35,155 nucleotides of DNA from Candidatus Babelota bacterium (GTDB lineage: Bacteria > Babelota > Babeliae > Babelales > Vermiphilaceae), in assembly GCA_029262555.1 (NCBI GenBank), contig JAJCZE010000015.1, forward strand, positions 1 through 35,155, written 5' to 3'. Both the position numbers and the translations under genes were made by a program. Positions 1 through 8,752 of this stretch are shown here, one piece after another (the first letter of the stretch is position 1; each line of letters opens with the position of its first letter). The notes beneath the pieces are model-generated. The model saw only the letters and a list, made by a program, of their open reading frames with translations, did no database searches and had not been told where the DNA came from.

Positions 1-125
1 ATGCTATTGAGTGCTTCTTTGGCAAGATAAAGCATTTTAGAAGAATATTTTCACGATATGAGAAGCTTGCCCAGTCGTATTTATCTTTTTTACATATTGT
101 AGGAGCGCTAATATGGCTCAGATAA
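1..125 (+). CDS. IS5-family transposase, C-terminal fragment (5' end outside the window)
   Basis: Reading from base 3, forty codons run open to a TAA at 123-125. The peptide starts AIECFFGKIKHFRRI, continues with SRYEKLAQ and ends ALIWLR. This is the characteristic C-terminus of IS5-family (IS427/ISL2-like) DDE transposases, whose final helix carries the catalytic Glu (here in IECFF) followed by FxKxKxFRRIxxRYxKLAxxFL and an IWL tail. Only the end is visible; the two Asp residues lie outside. The frame overlaps the start of the ankyrin ORF at 113, and the likely IS end is about 18 bases past the stop. I am confident of the family from the motif; the subgroup is a guess. Confidence 0.82.
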   Translation, partial: AIECFFGKIKHFRRIFSRYEKLAQSYLSFLHIVGALIWLR

Positions 126-143
126 ATTTTTGTTCACAGAACC
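1..143 (+). mobile_element. Right-hand end of an IS5-family insertion sequence
   Basis: The transposase tail stops at 125. The sequence up to 143 read on the minus strand begins GGTTCTGTGAACAAAAATTT, which has the look of an IS terminal inverted repeat. The next bases, TAG at 144-146, could be the retained 2-3 bp target duplication usual for this group. The boundary at 143 is inferred because the partner repeat lies outside the window. Confidence 0.55.
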
Positions 144-1156
144 TAGTAAAACAGCTTCTTTCTGTCTTACATAGCGATCAAATTGCGGCAAAAGATACAT
201 CTGGTAAAACAGCACTCATGCATTCCCTTTGTGCTGGCCAAAACAAAACCTTTACATTGTTGAGTAATCATTACGATATAAATCCGGCAAAAGACATCCA
301 CGCCCTTTTGAAAAAAGTAATTCAGGCTTCTAATGAAGAGCTCGTTTCTTTCTGCAATTCTGCACCCGCTTTCTATGAAGATGGATATGAAGATTTTCAT
401 ACAGCATGGAAATTGTTTTCTAAAGAAGAAAAAAATCGCATAGCACTTGTTCAGTCATTGCTTAAAAAAGCGCACCCCGAAACAGAATGGCACGCTTCAT
501 GCCTGAAAGAACTCGGCAAAAAAGCAGGATTGTCCGATGATGACGTCCAGATAAAAGAAGGCGATGACACTGTAAAAAAAGCTTTATTTACAGCTTTAAA
601 AACCAATAATTCGTCTCTTTTTAAAATGCTTTTATCGCGATTAAATCCTAAGTATTTAAAAGCACAAGATGATGAAGGAACGTCTCTTTTGAGTATGGCA
701 ATTAAGTCATTAAACGATACTGGTGATGAACATCAAGCGCACAAAACAGTCAACATTGTACTTGATAACATCGCGGCTCATGCACCTGAAGTATTGTGCT
801 TGCAAGATAAATGGGGAGTAACTCCTTTGCACTATGCAGCATGGTGGCGGCACTATGATATTGCAAAGTCTCTCATTGAACGATTAACGCCTGAGAAAAT
901 CAGTCTTCAAGATGACAAGGGAACAACTCCACTTATGGCATCTGTATCATACTACAGCGCTCTCTATTTAGCTGACATTGACCCGAGAATTACGGCGATG
1001 ATTTTAAATGCGGGTTTATCTCTTGAGCAAATTCAGCTCGTAGATAATAGTGGAAAATCAGCTTTAACTTGGATTTATGATGGTGATGCTGAATCTGAAA
1101 AGGCAAAATCATTGATTCAAGGTCAAATACATGGGCTGTCGTCGAGCCTCTCTTAA
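113..1156 (+). CDS. Ankyrin-repeat protein, 5' end rebuilt by an IS end
   Basis: The 347-aa product has ankyrin repeats around residues 28-55, 185-225, 230-262 and 263-300 (cores such as GKTALMHSL, GVTPLHYAAWW and GTTPLMASV), with a less regular region at 60-180. Ankyrin repeats mediate protein-protein contacts, and in intracellular bacteria such proteins are often effectors. No signal peptide is seen. The start has a good AGGAG at 101-105, seven bases before the ATG, but both lie inside transposase codons. The first ten residues come from the IS tail. The first native residues, LVKQLLSVL, look like the second helix of an ankyrin repeat whose first helix is missing. I infer 5' truncation by the IS; it may still be translated. 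Confidence 0.75.
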   Translation: MAQINFCSQNLVKQLLSVLHSDQIAAKDTSGKTALMHSLCAGQNKTFTLLSNHYDINPAKDIHALLKKVIQASNEELVSFCNSAPAFYEDGYEDFHTAWKLFSKEEKNRIALVQSLLKKAHPETEWHASCLKELGKKAGLSDDDVQIKEGDDTVKKALFTALKTNNSSLFKMLLSRLNPKYLKAQDDEGTSLLSMAIKSLNDTGDEHQAHKTVNIVLDNIAAHAPEVLCLQDKWGVTPLHYAAWWRHYDIAKSLIERLTPEKISLQDDKGTTPLMASVSYYSALYLADIDPRITAMILNAGLSLEQIQLVDNSGKSALTWIYDGDAESEKAKSLIQGQIHGLSSSLS

Positions 1157-1167
1157 CAGGAACTTCT

Positions 1168-2439
1168 ATGAATGATTATACATTTCACGAGTGGAAGCAG
1201 GCATGCGATCATTTGCCGCGTTTTGATGCTTCACAAACTAACTCATACGTTACTGCTATAAATAAGCAATTATTTTTAGATGAACTTGATAGGTTTCTTG
1301 AAACAATGCGCAAGCAATTTCAAACAATTGATTGGATAGGAAAAAAGCAATTAGTAGTGCCTCAATCTGATGAGTTTGTGGCTCATGTAGAAAAACAAAT
1401 AATACCGTCGAATGCCGTCATTGGTATTCATGGTGATCTACATGGCGATACTCATGCTCTGAATGATTTTATAGTGCATTTTGCAAACCAGGGATACCTC
1501 GATCCTGAAAACCCCTTCAAAATAATTAAAAATAATTTTTATCTTCTTTTTTTGGGTGATTACGTTGATCGAGGATGGTATGGCGCAGAAGTGCTCTATA
1601 CCATTATGCGATTGAAAAATGAAAATCCTGATAATATCTTACTGGTTCGCGGAAATCATGAAGAAGAGATTTCAAATTTAAAATATGATTTTGCACGGGA
1701 ATTAGAAGCAAAAATATCCAAAGAGCTCTATGGCACATGCATGGCAAACATTAAACAACTATATAACAGTCTTCCACTTGCCATTTATCTAGGCGTTAAA
1801 AACACAGAAATAAGTAACGTGATTCAATGTTGCCATGGCGGCATTGAGCTCGGATACGATCCGCAGGCTTTATTAAACTATGATTCAGATCGTGTTGCCC
1901 AACAGATTGAAACATTAGTGCGAAAAGACCTTATGCTTGAGCTTGATGGAGTGCCATTTGATAAAAAACGAGTAGGGATTCCCCATGAAATTCTTGATAT
2001 AAATGGATTTATGTGGAGTGATTTTACGGTGTTACCGCAAGAGAATGAAAACATCGCACTCATGCGACGCGATAATTATAATGGATGGGTGTTTGAGTAT
2101 GGACGCCGTGCGACGCAAAAAATACTGAATGAATGGAGTAGCGATACGGTAAAAGTACGCTCCATTTTCCGAGCGCATCAACATGGTGAAAAGCCAATGC
2201 GCACTCGCATACTCAATGAAGATAACTTAAGCCATCCTGACGATGCCGGAATCGGAAAATTATGGTTGGAAGAAAGCGATCAAACTGTGCCAAATATGCT
2301 CAGTAATGTAGCAGTAGTCACCTTCGCTGTTGCGCCAGGCGCGGCTCCTTATCATTGGCCAAATCATGCATTTGGAATTTTGCATGTTGCCCATGAATAT
2401 GAAAAATGGCGCTTAAAAATAAAACTGAAGGAACTATGA
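1168..2439 (+). CDS. Eukaryote-like PPP-family serine/threonine phosphatase (calcineurin-like fold)
   Basis: The 423-aa protein carries the full PPP set of metal and active-site motifs in order: GDLHG (89-93), GDYVDRG (130-136), RGNHE (161-165), CCHGG (221-225) and a late RAHQ near residue 335. These residues bind two metals and hydrolyse phosphoserine or phosphothreonine. RAHQ is also the form seen in PP1/PP2A-like enzymes. The N-terminal ~80 residues match nothing I know. No signal peptide or membrane segment is seen. The ATG follows AGGAA by five bases and lies 11 bases after the ankyrin ORF. Its stop overlaps the exonuclease start in ATGA, so the two are probably translationally coupled. 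It could also act on diadenosine polyphosphates, but the motif set favours a protein phosphatase. Confidence 0.88.
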   Translation: MNDYTFHEWKQACDHLPRFDASQTNSYVTAINKQLFLDELDRFLETMRKQFQTIDWIGKKQLVVPQSDEFVAHVEKQIIPSNAVIGIHGDLHGDTHALNDFIVHFANQGYLDPENPFKIIKNNFYLLFLGDYVDRGWYGAEVLYTIMRLKNENPDNILLVRGNHEEEISNLKYDFARELEAKISKELYGTCMANIKQLYNSLPLAIYLGVKNTEISNVIQCCHGGIELGYDPQALLNYDSDRVAQQIETLVRKDLMLELDGVPFDKKRVGIPHEILDINGFMWSDFTVLPQENENIALMRRDNYNGWVFEYGRRATQKILNEWSSDTVKVRSIFRAHQHGEKPMRTRILNEDNLSHPDDAGIGKLWLEESDQTVPNMLSNVAVVTFAVAPGAAPYHWPNHAFGILHVAHEYEKWRLKIKLKEL

Positions 2440-2987
2440 AATACGAATCGAATACAATGGTTGTAGTTATTGATCTTGAATGCAATCAGCCAAGTAACAC
2501 TATTATCGAGCTTGGATATGTAATTGGTGATCTAGCTACGGGAAAAGTAAAACGTAAAAAATCAATTATTATAAATCCAAAAGAGGAACTTTCGGAAATC
2601 ATTATTGAACTCACCGGCATTTCGCAAAAACGAGCTGATCAAGGCACAACACTGCAATATGCCTATGATGAATTTCTCAAAGATGTTGCACAAACTAAAG
2701 CGCTTACTATTATTCATCAATGGGGAATTTGGGATGCGCAGCTCCTAAAAAATCAACTTAATAATCCTGAAGCATGGCAATTTGGCCGACGTTGGATTGA
2801 CATCAAAGCGCTTGCGCAAGCATCGGCAATTATTAATGAACAACCGCCAGTTGGAGGGCTTTCACGAATATGTAGCCGCTTTGGATTACATGTGGATAAA
2901 AGAAAAGCACATTCTGGCAGCTACGATGCGGATATGACATTTCAGCTGTATGTAAAGCTTGCAGGTATGTTGAAAAAACAAGGCTAA
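2436..2987 (+). CDS. DEDDh-family 3'-5' exonuclease
   Basis: The 183-aa product has the DEDDh signature: D13 and E15 in VIDLEC, D100 in WGIWDAQLL, and H159 with D164 in HSGSYDAD. These bind two metal ions that cut nucleotides from 3' ends, as in RNase T, DnaQ and Eri1/KapD-like enzymes. The overall form (IDLECNQ, long linker to GIWDAQLL) is closest to Eri1/KapD-like RNases, but the substrate cannot be read from sequence. An in-frame ATG at 2406 exists; I chose 2436 because GAAGG lies just upstream and because this ATG overlaps the phosphatase stop (ATGA). Confidence 0.88.
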   Translation: MKYESNTMVVVIDLECNQPSNTIIELGYVIGDLATGKVKRKKSIIINPKEELSEIIIELTGISQKRADQGTTLQYAYDEFLKDVAQTKALTIIHQWGIWDAQLLKNQLNNPEAWQFGRRWIDIKALAQASAIINEQPPVGGLSRICSRFGLHVDKRKAHSGSYDADMTFQLYVKLAGMLKKQG

Positions 2988-2996
2988 AGGATAAAA

Positions 2997-3671
2997 ATGA
3001 AAAATCAAAATCACACACCGCTTATAGATGCCACAATAAAAGGCAATTATGAGTTAGTTAAGAATCTTTTGAAAAGTGGAGCCAATGTTGATGAGCAAGG
3101 TGAGTTTGATGAAACTGCCTTAATGCATGCTGCCCAGCAAAACGATACCAAAATGATTGAACTATTATTGCATGCGGGCGCAAATATTGAGGCTCAGAAT
3201 TATATCGGCTTTACACCGCTTATGAGAGCAATATATGATCAAAAAGAAAATGCCGTTAGGCTATTGGTTGATAGAGGAGCTGCTATCAATATAGAAGGTG
3301 AAGATGCCCAAACCCCTCTAATATTAGCCACTCCGCCGAGTAAAAAAAATATAGAAATCATGCGAATATTACTAGAATCAGGTACAGACATTAATGCTAC
3401 CAACTCTGATGGCTGTACCGCTTTAATGTATGCTATAGGATTTGGACGTGATGAAATTGTAGAGCTAATGCTTAAAGCCGGAGCTATTGTAAATAAGGGA
3501 GATTTAACACGAGCTGCCGCAGGTAATCATGTCAAAATCGCTGACTTGCTGTTGCAACATGGAGCTGAAATAAATGAAAAATATTTTGACGGCAAAACCG
3601 CTTTAGAATATGCAATCGAATTTAAGCACGATGCTATGATTGAACTGCTCAAGCGATATGGAGCTAATTAA
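2997..3671 (+). CDS. Ankyrin-repeat protein, cytoplasmic form
   Basis: The 224 residues are almost wholly ankyrin: about six to seven repeats of ~33 aa, with cores such as HTPLIDATIKGNYELV, ETALMHAAQQNDTKMIELLL, GFTPLMRAI, CTALMYAIGFGRDEIVELML and KTALEYAIEFKHDAMIELL. There is no signal peptide and no other domain. It begins nine bases after the exonuclease stop with AAAGGA upstream, so it is probably the last gene of the phosphatase-exonuclease operon. It may be a scaffold for these enzymes or an effector; nothing in the sequence decides. Confidence 0.9.
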   Translation: MKNQNHTPLIDATIKGNYELVKNLLKSGANVDEQGEFDETALMHAAQQNDTKMIELLLHAGANIEAQNYIGFTPLMRAIYDQKENAVRLLVDRGAAINIEGEDAQTPLILATPPSKKNIEIMRILLESGTDINATNSDGCTALMYAIGFGRDEIVELMLKAGAIVNKGDLTRAAAGNHVKIADLLLQHGAEINEKYFDGKTALEYAIEFKHDAMIELLKRYGAN

Positions 3672-3688
3672 CACTTATATCAATAAAG

Positions 3689-3694
3689 TATAAT
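3689..3694 (+). promoter_or_regulatory. TATAAT -10 hexamer directly before the LRR gene
   Basis: A perfect TATAAT ends only four bases before the ATG at 3699, which has no Shine-Dalgarno match. If used, transcription would start within or next to the start codon, giving a leaderless mRNA. No good -35 box is visible. Confidence 0.35.
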
Positions 3695-3698
3695 CACA

Positions 3699-5738
3699 AT
3701 GAGCACACTAAAAACATTTCAATCTAACATTAAATTAAAGCTTACTCCTCGCGCAATTGATGGCCGATACATTCCATATCAAGTGCATGAAATTGCCGAC
3801 AACATTTTCACGAACGCTTCTTTTGAAAAGCTTGTCACGCTGTTTAATGAAGCGATTGAAATGAATAGTGAGCATCTTATTAATGCCATCGCTCGATGTC
3901 TTGCGTATAAAAACAGCCCGAAAGCGGAAAAATTCGCCTCGCATTATTCTGGCAAGGTTGCAAAGTTCCTCAAGAAGCATCTCAAGCTACGAGAGTGGGG
4001 CATAGAGAAAGAATATAGTATTGCTGATCTCATCACCGAAAAGCCGAACGAATTTAGAGTAGAAGATAATAAAGGCAGAGGCGCATTGCACATTTCAGAA
4101 TCTATTACGAGTTTATACGGCATTAAAAACATTTCTAAAGTCATAGATATTTCTAGTGTAAATGAGCTTGAGCTAGATTGGTCGGATGTACTTAATAAGC
4201 CAATCCTTGAAAGAGAGAATGATCCTGATTTTCCAGAAAAACCATTTAAACATTTTCATGCTCTTAAAACATTGAAAATTACAGAATGGCAAACGCTTCC
4301 ATCTGATCTTTTGTTCGGAATTTCAAATTTAGAATCATTAGAAATCATTGGAAAACAGATAGCTACAGTCCCGAAAAGTTTTTTTAAAGGATTGCATAAT
4401 TTAACCATACTTTCACTCTCTGGAGTGTTTGTTACAAAGCTACCGGAATCCATATTTGATGATTTAGGCCAGTTACGAATTTTAAAACTATCTTTGAAAA
4501 AAGGAGTGGAGGCGTTTGCGCTTGGGTATAAGGTAAGCCTTCCTGCCGACATTTTTAAAAAACTCTCTCAATTAAAATTCTTAGATCTTTCTAATTGCTA
4601 TATAAGACACCTTCCGGAGAATATTTTTGCATCCCTTTCTCAACTAAAGATCCTGTTGCTTGAGAATAATAATCTTGCAACCTTGTCACCGAATATTTTT
4701 CAGGGTTTACATTCTTTAGAAAAATTATGCTTGTGCTATAACTCTATGGAAACTCTTCCCAAAAAAATCTTACGCGGCCTTACCAATCTAAAACAGTTTG
4801 AAATGACGAACTGCAGAAAGCTTTCTTTTCTTCCACAAAGTCTATTTGAAGGACGAATCGAGATCGAAATGATAGACCTTCGCCACAACAAGCTGCATAA
4901 GTTGCCACCTGAATTTTTTAAAGACCTGTTGTGGTTAAAAAATCTTTATCTTTACGGCAGCGAATTGAAAAAAATACCTACTGATTTGTTTCAAAGATTA
5001 GAGAGCCTTGAGACACTTGGATTAGGAAATTGTTTTTTGAAATCACTTCCACCTCACATTTTTGATGATCTTGTTAATCTAAAGCGGCTCGATCTTTTTG
5101 CAAACGCTTTGACTGAACTGCCGGAAAGCGTATTTAGTAAGCTTAAAAAGCTTGTATATCTTAATCTTGAAAACAACGCATTGAAAACAATTTCAGAAAA
5201 CGTATTTCAAGGGGTACAAGAGGAGCTGACTGAATTAAACTTAGAGGGCAATCAAATTTCTGATCTTCCGGTCGGGATTTTTAAAAATTTGGAAAATTTA
5301 GATAAACTCAATTTGGGAGACAATCAATTAAAAACGCTTCCCTATGATATTTTTTCAGATTTAGTAAGTCTTTCTCATTTGGATTTGTTTGACAACTACA
5401 TGCACTATTCAGACTGGTTTGTACGGCTTCCACAAATAACAAGCTTGAGTATATCGACGCTCGATCCCGTTATCGGTGAAGGTGTTCTCTGGAAGCGGTA
5501 TTTAGAATATTTTTCTGTTTCGGGAAAATTGCGCCGTTTGGATGAGCATCATTTTAAATATCTTGATGGGCTTAAGATCCTTACCTTGAATTGTCAGGAG
5601 GTAGAGCTGCCTAAAAACTTTCCTGATCTCGTACCCCGGCTTGAACAGTTGAATCTCAATGGCACTCGAATCAAGGGCAAAATGAAAAAAGATATTGAAA
5701 AATGGTTTGCCAAACATGATTGTGTTATTACTCTTTAA
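3699..5738 (+). CDS. Leucine-rich-repeat protein
   Basis: The 679-aa protein has an N-terminal ~165-residue region of unknown family followed by about 15 or more leucine-rich repeats of 23-24 aa (roughly residues 190-570). They follow the pattern LPxxIFxxLxxLxxLxLxxNxL, for example LPENIFASLSQLKILLLENN and LPYDIFSDLVSLSHLDLFDN. A short LRR-like stretch also occurs near the C-terminus (LEQLNLNGTRIKG). Such repeats form a curved protein-binding surface. The IF..L spacing resembles extracellular-type LRRs. No signal peptide, kinase, ligase or other catalytic domain is present. There is no Shine-Dalgarno before the ATG. Its stop overlaps the stop of the facing ankyrin lipoprotein gene in TTAA (5735-5738). 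Confidence 0.92.
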   Translation: MSTLKTFQSNIKLKLTPRAIDGRYIPYQVHEIADNIFTNASFEKLVTLFNEAIEMNSEHLINAIARCLAYKNSPKAEKFASHYSGKVAKFLKKHLKLREWGIEKEYSIADLITEKPNEFRVEDNKGRGALHISESITSLYGIKNISKVIDISSVNELELDWSDVLNKPILERENDPDFPEKPFKHFHALKTLKITEWQTLPSDLLFGISNLESLEIIGKQIATVPKSFFKGLHNLTILSLSGVFVTKLPESIFDDLGQLRILKLSLKKGVEAFALGYKVSLPADIFKKLSQLKFLDLSNCYIRHLPENIFASLSQLKILLLENNNLATLSPNIFQGLHSLEKLCLCYNSMETLPKKILRGLTNLKQFEMTNCRKLSFLPQSLFEGRIEIEMIDLRHNKLHKLPPEFFKDLLWLKNLYLYGSELKKIPTDLFQRLESLETLGLGNCFLKSLPPHIFDDLVNLKRLDLFANALTELPESVFSKLKKLVYLNLENNALKTISENVFQGVQEELTELNLEGNQISDLPVGIFKNLENLDKLNLGDNQLKTLPYDIFSDLVSLSHLDLFDNYMHYSDWFVRLPQITSLSISTLDPVIGEGVLWKRYLEYFSVSGKLRRLDEHHFKYLDGLKILTLNCQEVELPKNFPDLVPRLEQLNLNGTRIKGKMKKDIEKWFAKHDCVITL

Positions 5739-8689
5739 ATGCGCTTTTCCGTATAATACATAGCTTGAGTAAAGATATCTTTCAATTCGTTGCCAGTAAG
5801 ATCAAGAGATCGTTTTTTTGAGCAATACAGGTCAACTGCTGTTCGTATTGCATCTCCCATACCTAACGATTCGGAAACGGGCTCTTCTACAGAACCTGTC
5901 ATTTGATATTCTCGATGAGCAGAATGAAAAGAGATAATATTCCTATCAACAACTCTTCCTTCTGTAGTGATTTCAGCTACTAATTGAGCAACGCCTATTG
6001 AATCACCTTCGCCGTAATGCACTTTCCCATTATTTTTGGCATCGAATAAGGATTTGAGTTCTGGATAATAGAAAACGATATGATCAATTAAGCTGCCATC
6101 AGTCATATTTACGGAGTACGTTAATTGATTTTTTTCAAGTGAACCTCCCTTGACCATGGTTGAATGACGATCTCCACCACCTACACTATCATCAATAACA
6201 ATGAGATTGTTCTTTTCTCGTTTTAAAACAAAAATACCAGAAAATTTCCCCATGGCATCCTTTGGCCAGTCATAGCCATATACTACATGATATTTATTAT
6301 TAATTGAGCCAATGTATTTCCATTTAAATTTTTCGCAATAATCAAAAATATCTTCCTCTTCTGCTTCCAGCTTTCGAAGATTTAATCCGCCCGGCACCCT
6401 ATAGCCAGAACCTCCAAGCCCAAACACTGCATGCATACTCGTATCGGAAATAGGACTACCTTTGTACATAAGATCTTTCGGTAGATTTTGAGGGTTTTTT
6501 AGAGACTCTTTAACATCATACTTAGAGCGCTGTTGTATTCTTCGAATCATAGAATCTAATTGATCTTTATTGTGAATATAATCAATTACTTTCAGACAAA
6601 CACCCTCTCGAGACACTACAGCAATTGTGGAAAATGTCCCTCGGCCTTCTTGAAACGATGCATACGCTTCAATAACGTAATATTTTTTATCAATCGTATC
6701 GATATACTTCCAAGAAAATGTATCTCCATTTAGATTTGGATCAGTTATTTCGCCTTTTTTTTCACGTTCGGCATATTCATCAAGATTAATACCTACCACT
6801 AACGGACCCGGGCCTCCAAGACAAAGAAACTCAGACATTATTGCATTTGAAATAGGTAAGCCTTGATAGAAAAGTTCTTCAGGTAAAGCAGAAAGCATAT
6901 CAAGATGTTCCTGTATTACCTCTTTGCTACGATATCCCATATCAAGAGCTGTTTTACCTTCATAATTTTGCTGTAATATTTGCTCACTCGTTAACCGAGA
7001 AAGAAGAAGAGCGAGGATGTCTATTTGATCGTCGTATGCAGCATAAAAAAGCACAGTTTGCTGTTCCCAATCTTTGACGTTCAACTGCTCTGGGGAAAGC
7101 CGAGATAAAATAGCATGTACTATTTCAGTATTATCCTTATGATACTCTTCTTTATTTAAATATTTGATTGCCCACATTAATGCAGTTTCTCCACTTGCAT
7201 TTTGAGCATTAATTTGTTCAGAGGTGAGACCACTTTGCAACAACGAATTCACCTTATTTGTATGCTTCCAACTTGCAGCAAACATTAATGGAGTCCAGCC
7301 TTCATTATCAGGTAAATTAATACAATCCGTAGATATTCCTGATGCTACAATAACATCTACAATTTCACACTCTTTTTTATAATTCCAACGCTTGTATGAA
7401 TCGCACGCCCAATGCAGTGCAGTTTTTCCATTGCAATCTTGTGCAGAAATGTGCTCATGAGTAATGCCAGCTTGTAGTAGTTGAGACACAACATCAAAAT
7501 GCCCTTCTTGAGCTGCTATAATGAATGCGGTTCTTCCATGAAAATCAGGCTTCATAAGCTCAGAAAGAGATATACTTGGATCATCAAGTAGCGCTTGAAG
7601 TGAAACTGTATCATTTTTAGCTGCTGCAGCAATTGCTTGAAAAGCAAAAGGGTGTTCAATAGCATTATCGAGCACAGAAAGCAGTAATTCAACCACTTCT
7701 TTATGGCCACGAATAGCAGCGTGTTCTATAGCCGTATTGTTATAATATCCATCATTATATTCTTTATCGGAAAGTAAAATATGCTCAGAAGATATTCCCC
7801 ATTCTAATAAAAGAGAAACCACTTCTCGATGCCCTTGTTTGCACGCCATCATAAGAGCCGTTTCTCCCCAACTTGTAGGACATGAAACCTGTTCAATAGA
7901 AAGACCCTGTTTTAAAAGCAGAGAAACAATTTCGTGATGCCCATCAAGCGCGGCCCACATCAAAGCATTTTTGCCTGTTCCATCTTTTTTCATAATAAGA
8001 TCTTTATCGGCTCCAGCTTCAATAAGCATAGCAACGATTTTTCTGTTGCCCCCCATTGCAGCGCGGTGAAGTACGAGCGACATCTTGTTCGTATTCAGTA
8101 ACTCGAGAGCAAATCCCTTTTTGATCATATCTTTAATGAGTGCTATATCATTATAAAACGCCGCATCAGCTGCCAGTCGAGGATCAAAATTTTCTTTCGT
8201 CATATACGAAAAAAGCAACATGCGCATTTGCGTATTACACGCATACTCACTAGTTGAAGACGTATCGGCACGATCATAGGTAATGAGTTTATCTGCAGGT
8301 AAACGATCAGCAATAAGCTTTACAACGTCTACATGCCCCTTATTGAGGGCAAACATAAGTGCAGTTCTATCTAATAAAAGTTCTCCGCTATTAATTTGCT
8401 CCGGAGTAAGCCTACCATTCAAAAGTAAGCAAACAACATCTACATGCCCCCTTTTAGCTGCATGCATTAAAGGTGTTTTTTCCAATCTAGCATCCCTGCA
8501 ATTTGGATCAATTCCAGGCACCTTCAAAAGCAGAGCAACTCTTTCAACATCACCTTTTTTGGAGGATTCAATCAGTTGAGCATGAACCTCATCTAATGAT
8601 ATAATTGAGCATTTTTGCTTCAGTCGAGTAGAGCATCCAGATAGCAAAGCTATACTCGCTAAAGCAAAAAAAAATTGATTTCTAAACAT
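5735..8689 (-). CDS. Large ankyrin-repeat lipoprotein with duplicated C-terminal module
   Basis: The 984-aa product starts with a lipoprotein signal (MFRNQFFFALASIALLSGC), so it is probably lipidated on Cys and membrane-attached. Residues ~45-600 hold about 14 ankyrin repeats, many with xxLTxEQIxxxxxxGxTALMxA spacing. After these come two copies of a non-ankyrin module (about 601-720 and 735-855), each beginning LFYQGLPIS or LMYKGSPIS and continuing through LGGPG or LGGSG, then WKYI..I..KY.V. A further ~125 residues of unknown type end the protein. I chose the ATG at 8689 because TTGGAG lies six bases upstream; a TTG at 8701 is in frame but is part of that ribosome-binding site. It is divergent from the gene at 8753. 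Confidence 0.93.
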   Translation of the reverse strand: MFRNQFFFALASIALLSGCSTRLKQKCSIISLDEVHAQLIESSKKGDVERVALLLKVPGIDPNCRDARLEKTPLMHAAKRGHVDVVCLLLNGRLTPEQINSGELLLDRTALMFALNKGHVDVVKLIADRLPADKLITYDRADTSSTSEYACNTQMRMLLFSYMTKENFDPRLAADAAFYNDIALIKDMIKKGFALELLNTNKMSLVLHRAAMGGNRKIVAMLIEAGADKDLIMKKDGTGKNALMWAALDGHHEIVSLLLKQGLSIEQVSCPTSWGETALMMACKQGHREVVSLLLEWGISSEHILLSDKEYNDGYYNNTAIEHAAIRGHKEVVELLLSVLDNAIEHPFAFQAIAAAAKNDTVSLQALLDDPSISLSELMKPDFHGRTAFIIAAQEGHFDVVSQLLQAGITHEHISAQDCNGKTALHWACDSYKRWNYKKECEIVDVIVASGISTDCINLPDNEGWTPLMFAASWKHTNKVNSLLQSGLTSEQINAQNASGETALMWAIKYLNKEEYHKDNTEIVHAILSRLSPEQLNVKDWEQQTVLFYAAYDDQIDILALLLSRLTSEQILQQNYEGKTALDMGYRSKEVIQEHLDMLSALPEELFYQGLPISNAIMSEFLCLGGPGPLVVGINLDEYAEREKKGEITDPNLNGDTFSWKYIDTIDKKYYVIEAYASFQEGRGTFSTIAVVSREGVCLKVIDYIHNKDQLDSMIRRIQQRSKYDVKESLKNPQNLPKDLMYKGSPISDTSMHAVFGLGGSGYRVPGGLNLRKLEAEEEDIFDYCEKFKWKYIGSINNKYHVVYGYDWPKDAMGKFSGIFVLKREKNNLIVIDDSVGGGDRHSTMVKGGSLEKNQLTYSVNMTDGSLIDHIVFYYPELKSLFDAKNNGKVHYGEGDSIGVAQLVAEITTEGRVVDRNIISFHSAHREYQMTGSVEEPVSESLGMGDAIRTAVDLYCSKKRSLDLTGNELKDIFTQAMYYTEKRI

Positions 8690-8712
8690 ATGGTACTCCA
8701 ATTGTGTTCGAT

Positions 8713-8741
8713 TTGCGCATAGCTACAAACCGCTTTATAAT
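8713..8741 (+). promoter_or_regulatory. Sigma-70-type promoter for the ParB/sulfiredoxin-like gene
   Basis: TTGCGC at 8713-8718 is followed by a 17-bp spacer and a perfect TATAAT at 8736-8741. The start site would fall near 8748, about five bases before the ATG at 8753, so the leader would be too short for a Shine-Dalgarno, and none is visible. Confidence 0.55.
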
Positions 8742-8752
8742 TACATAATACA

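Noticed and set aside
8283-8579. 98-codon plus-strand ORF inside the ankyrin lipoprotein gene
   Set aside because: It is antisense to well-formed ankyrin repeats and reads as low-complexity Ser/Leu text, as expected for the complement of repeat codons; no ribosome-binding site.
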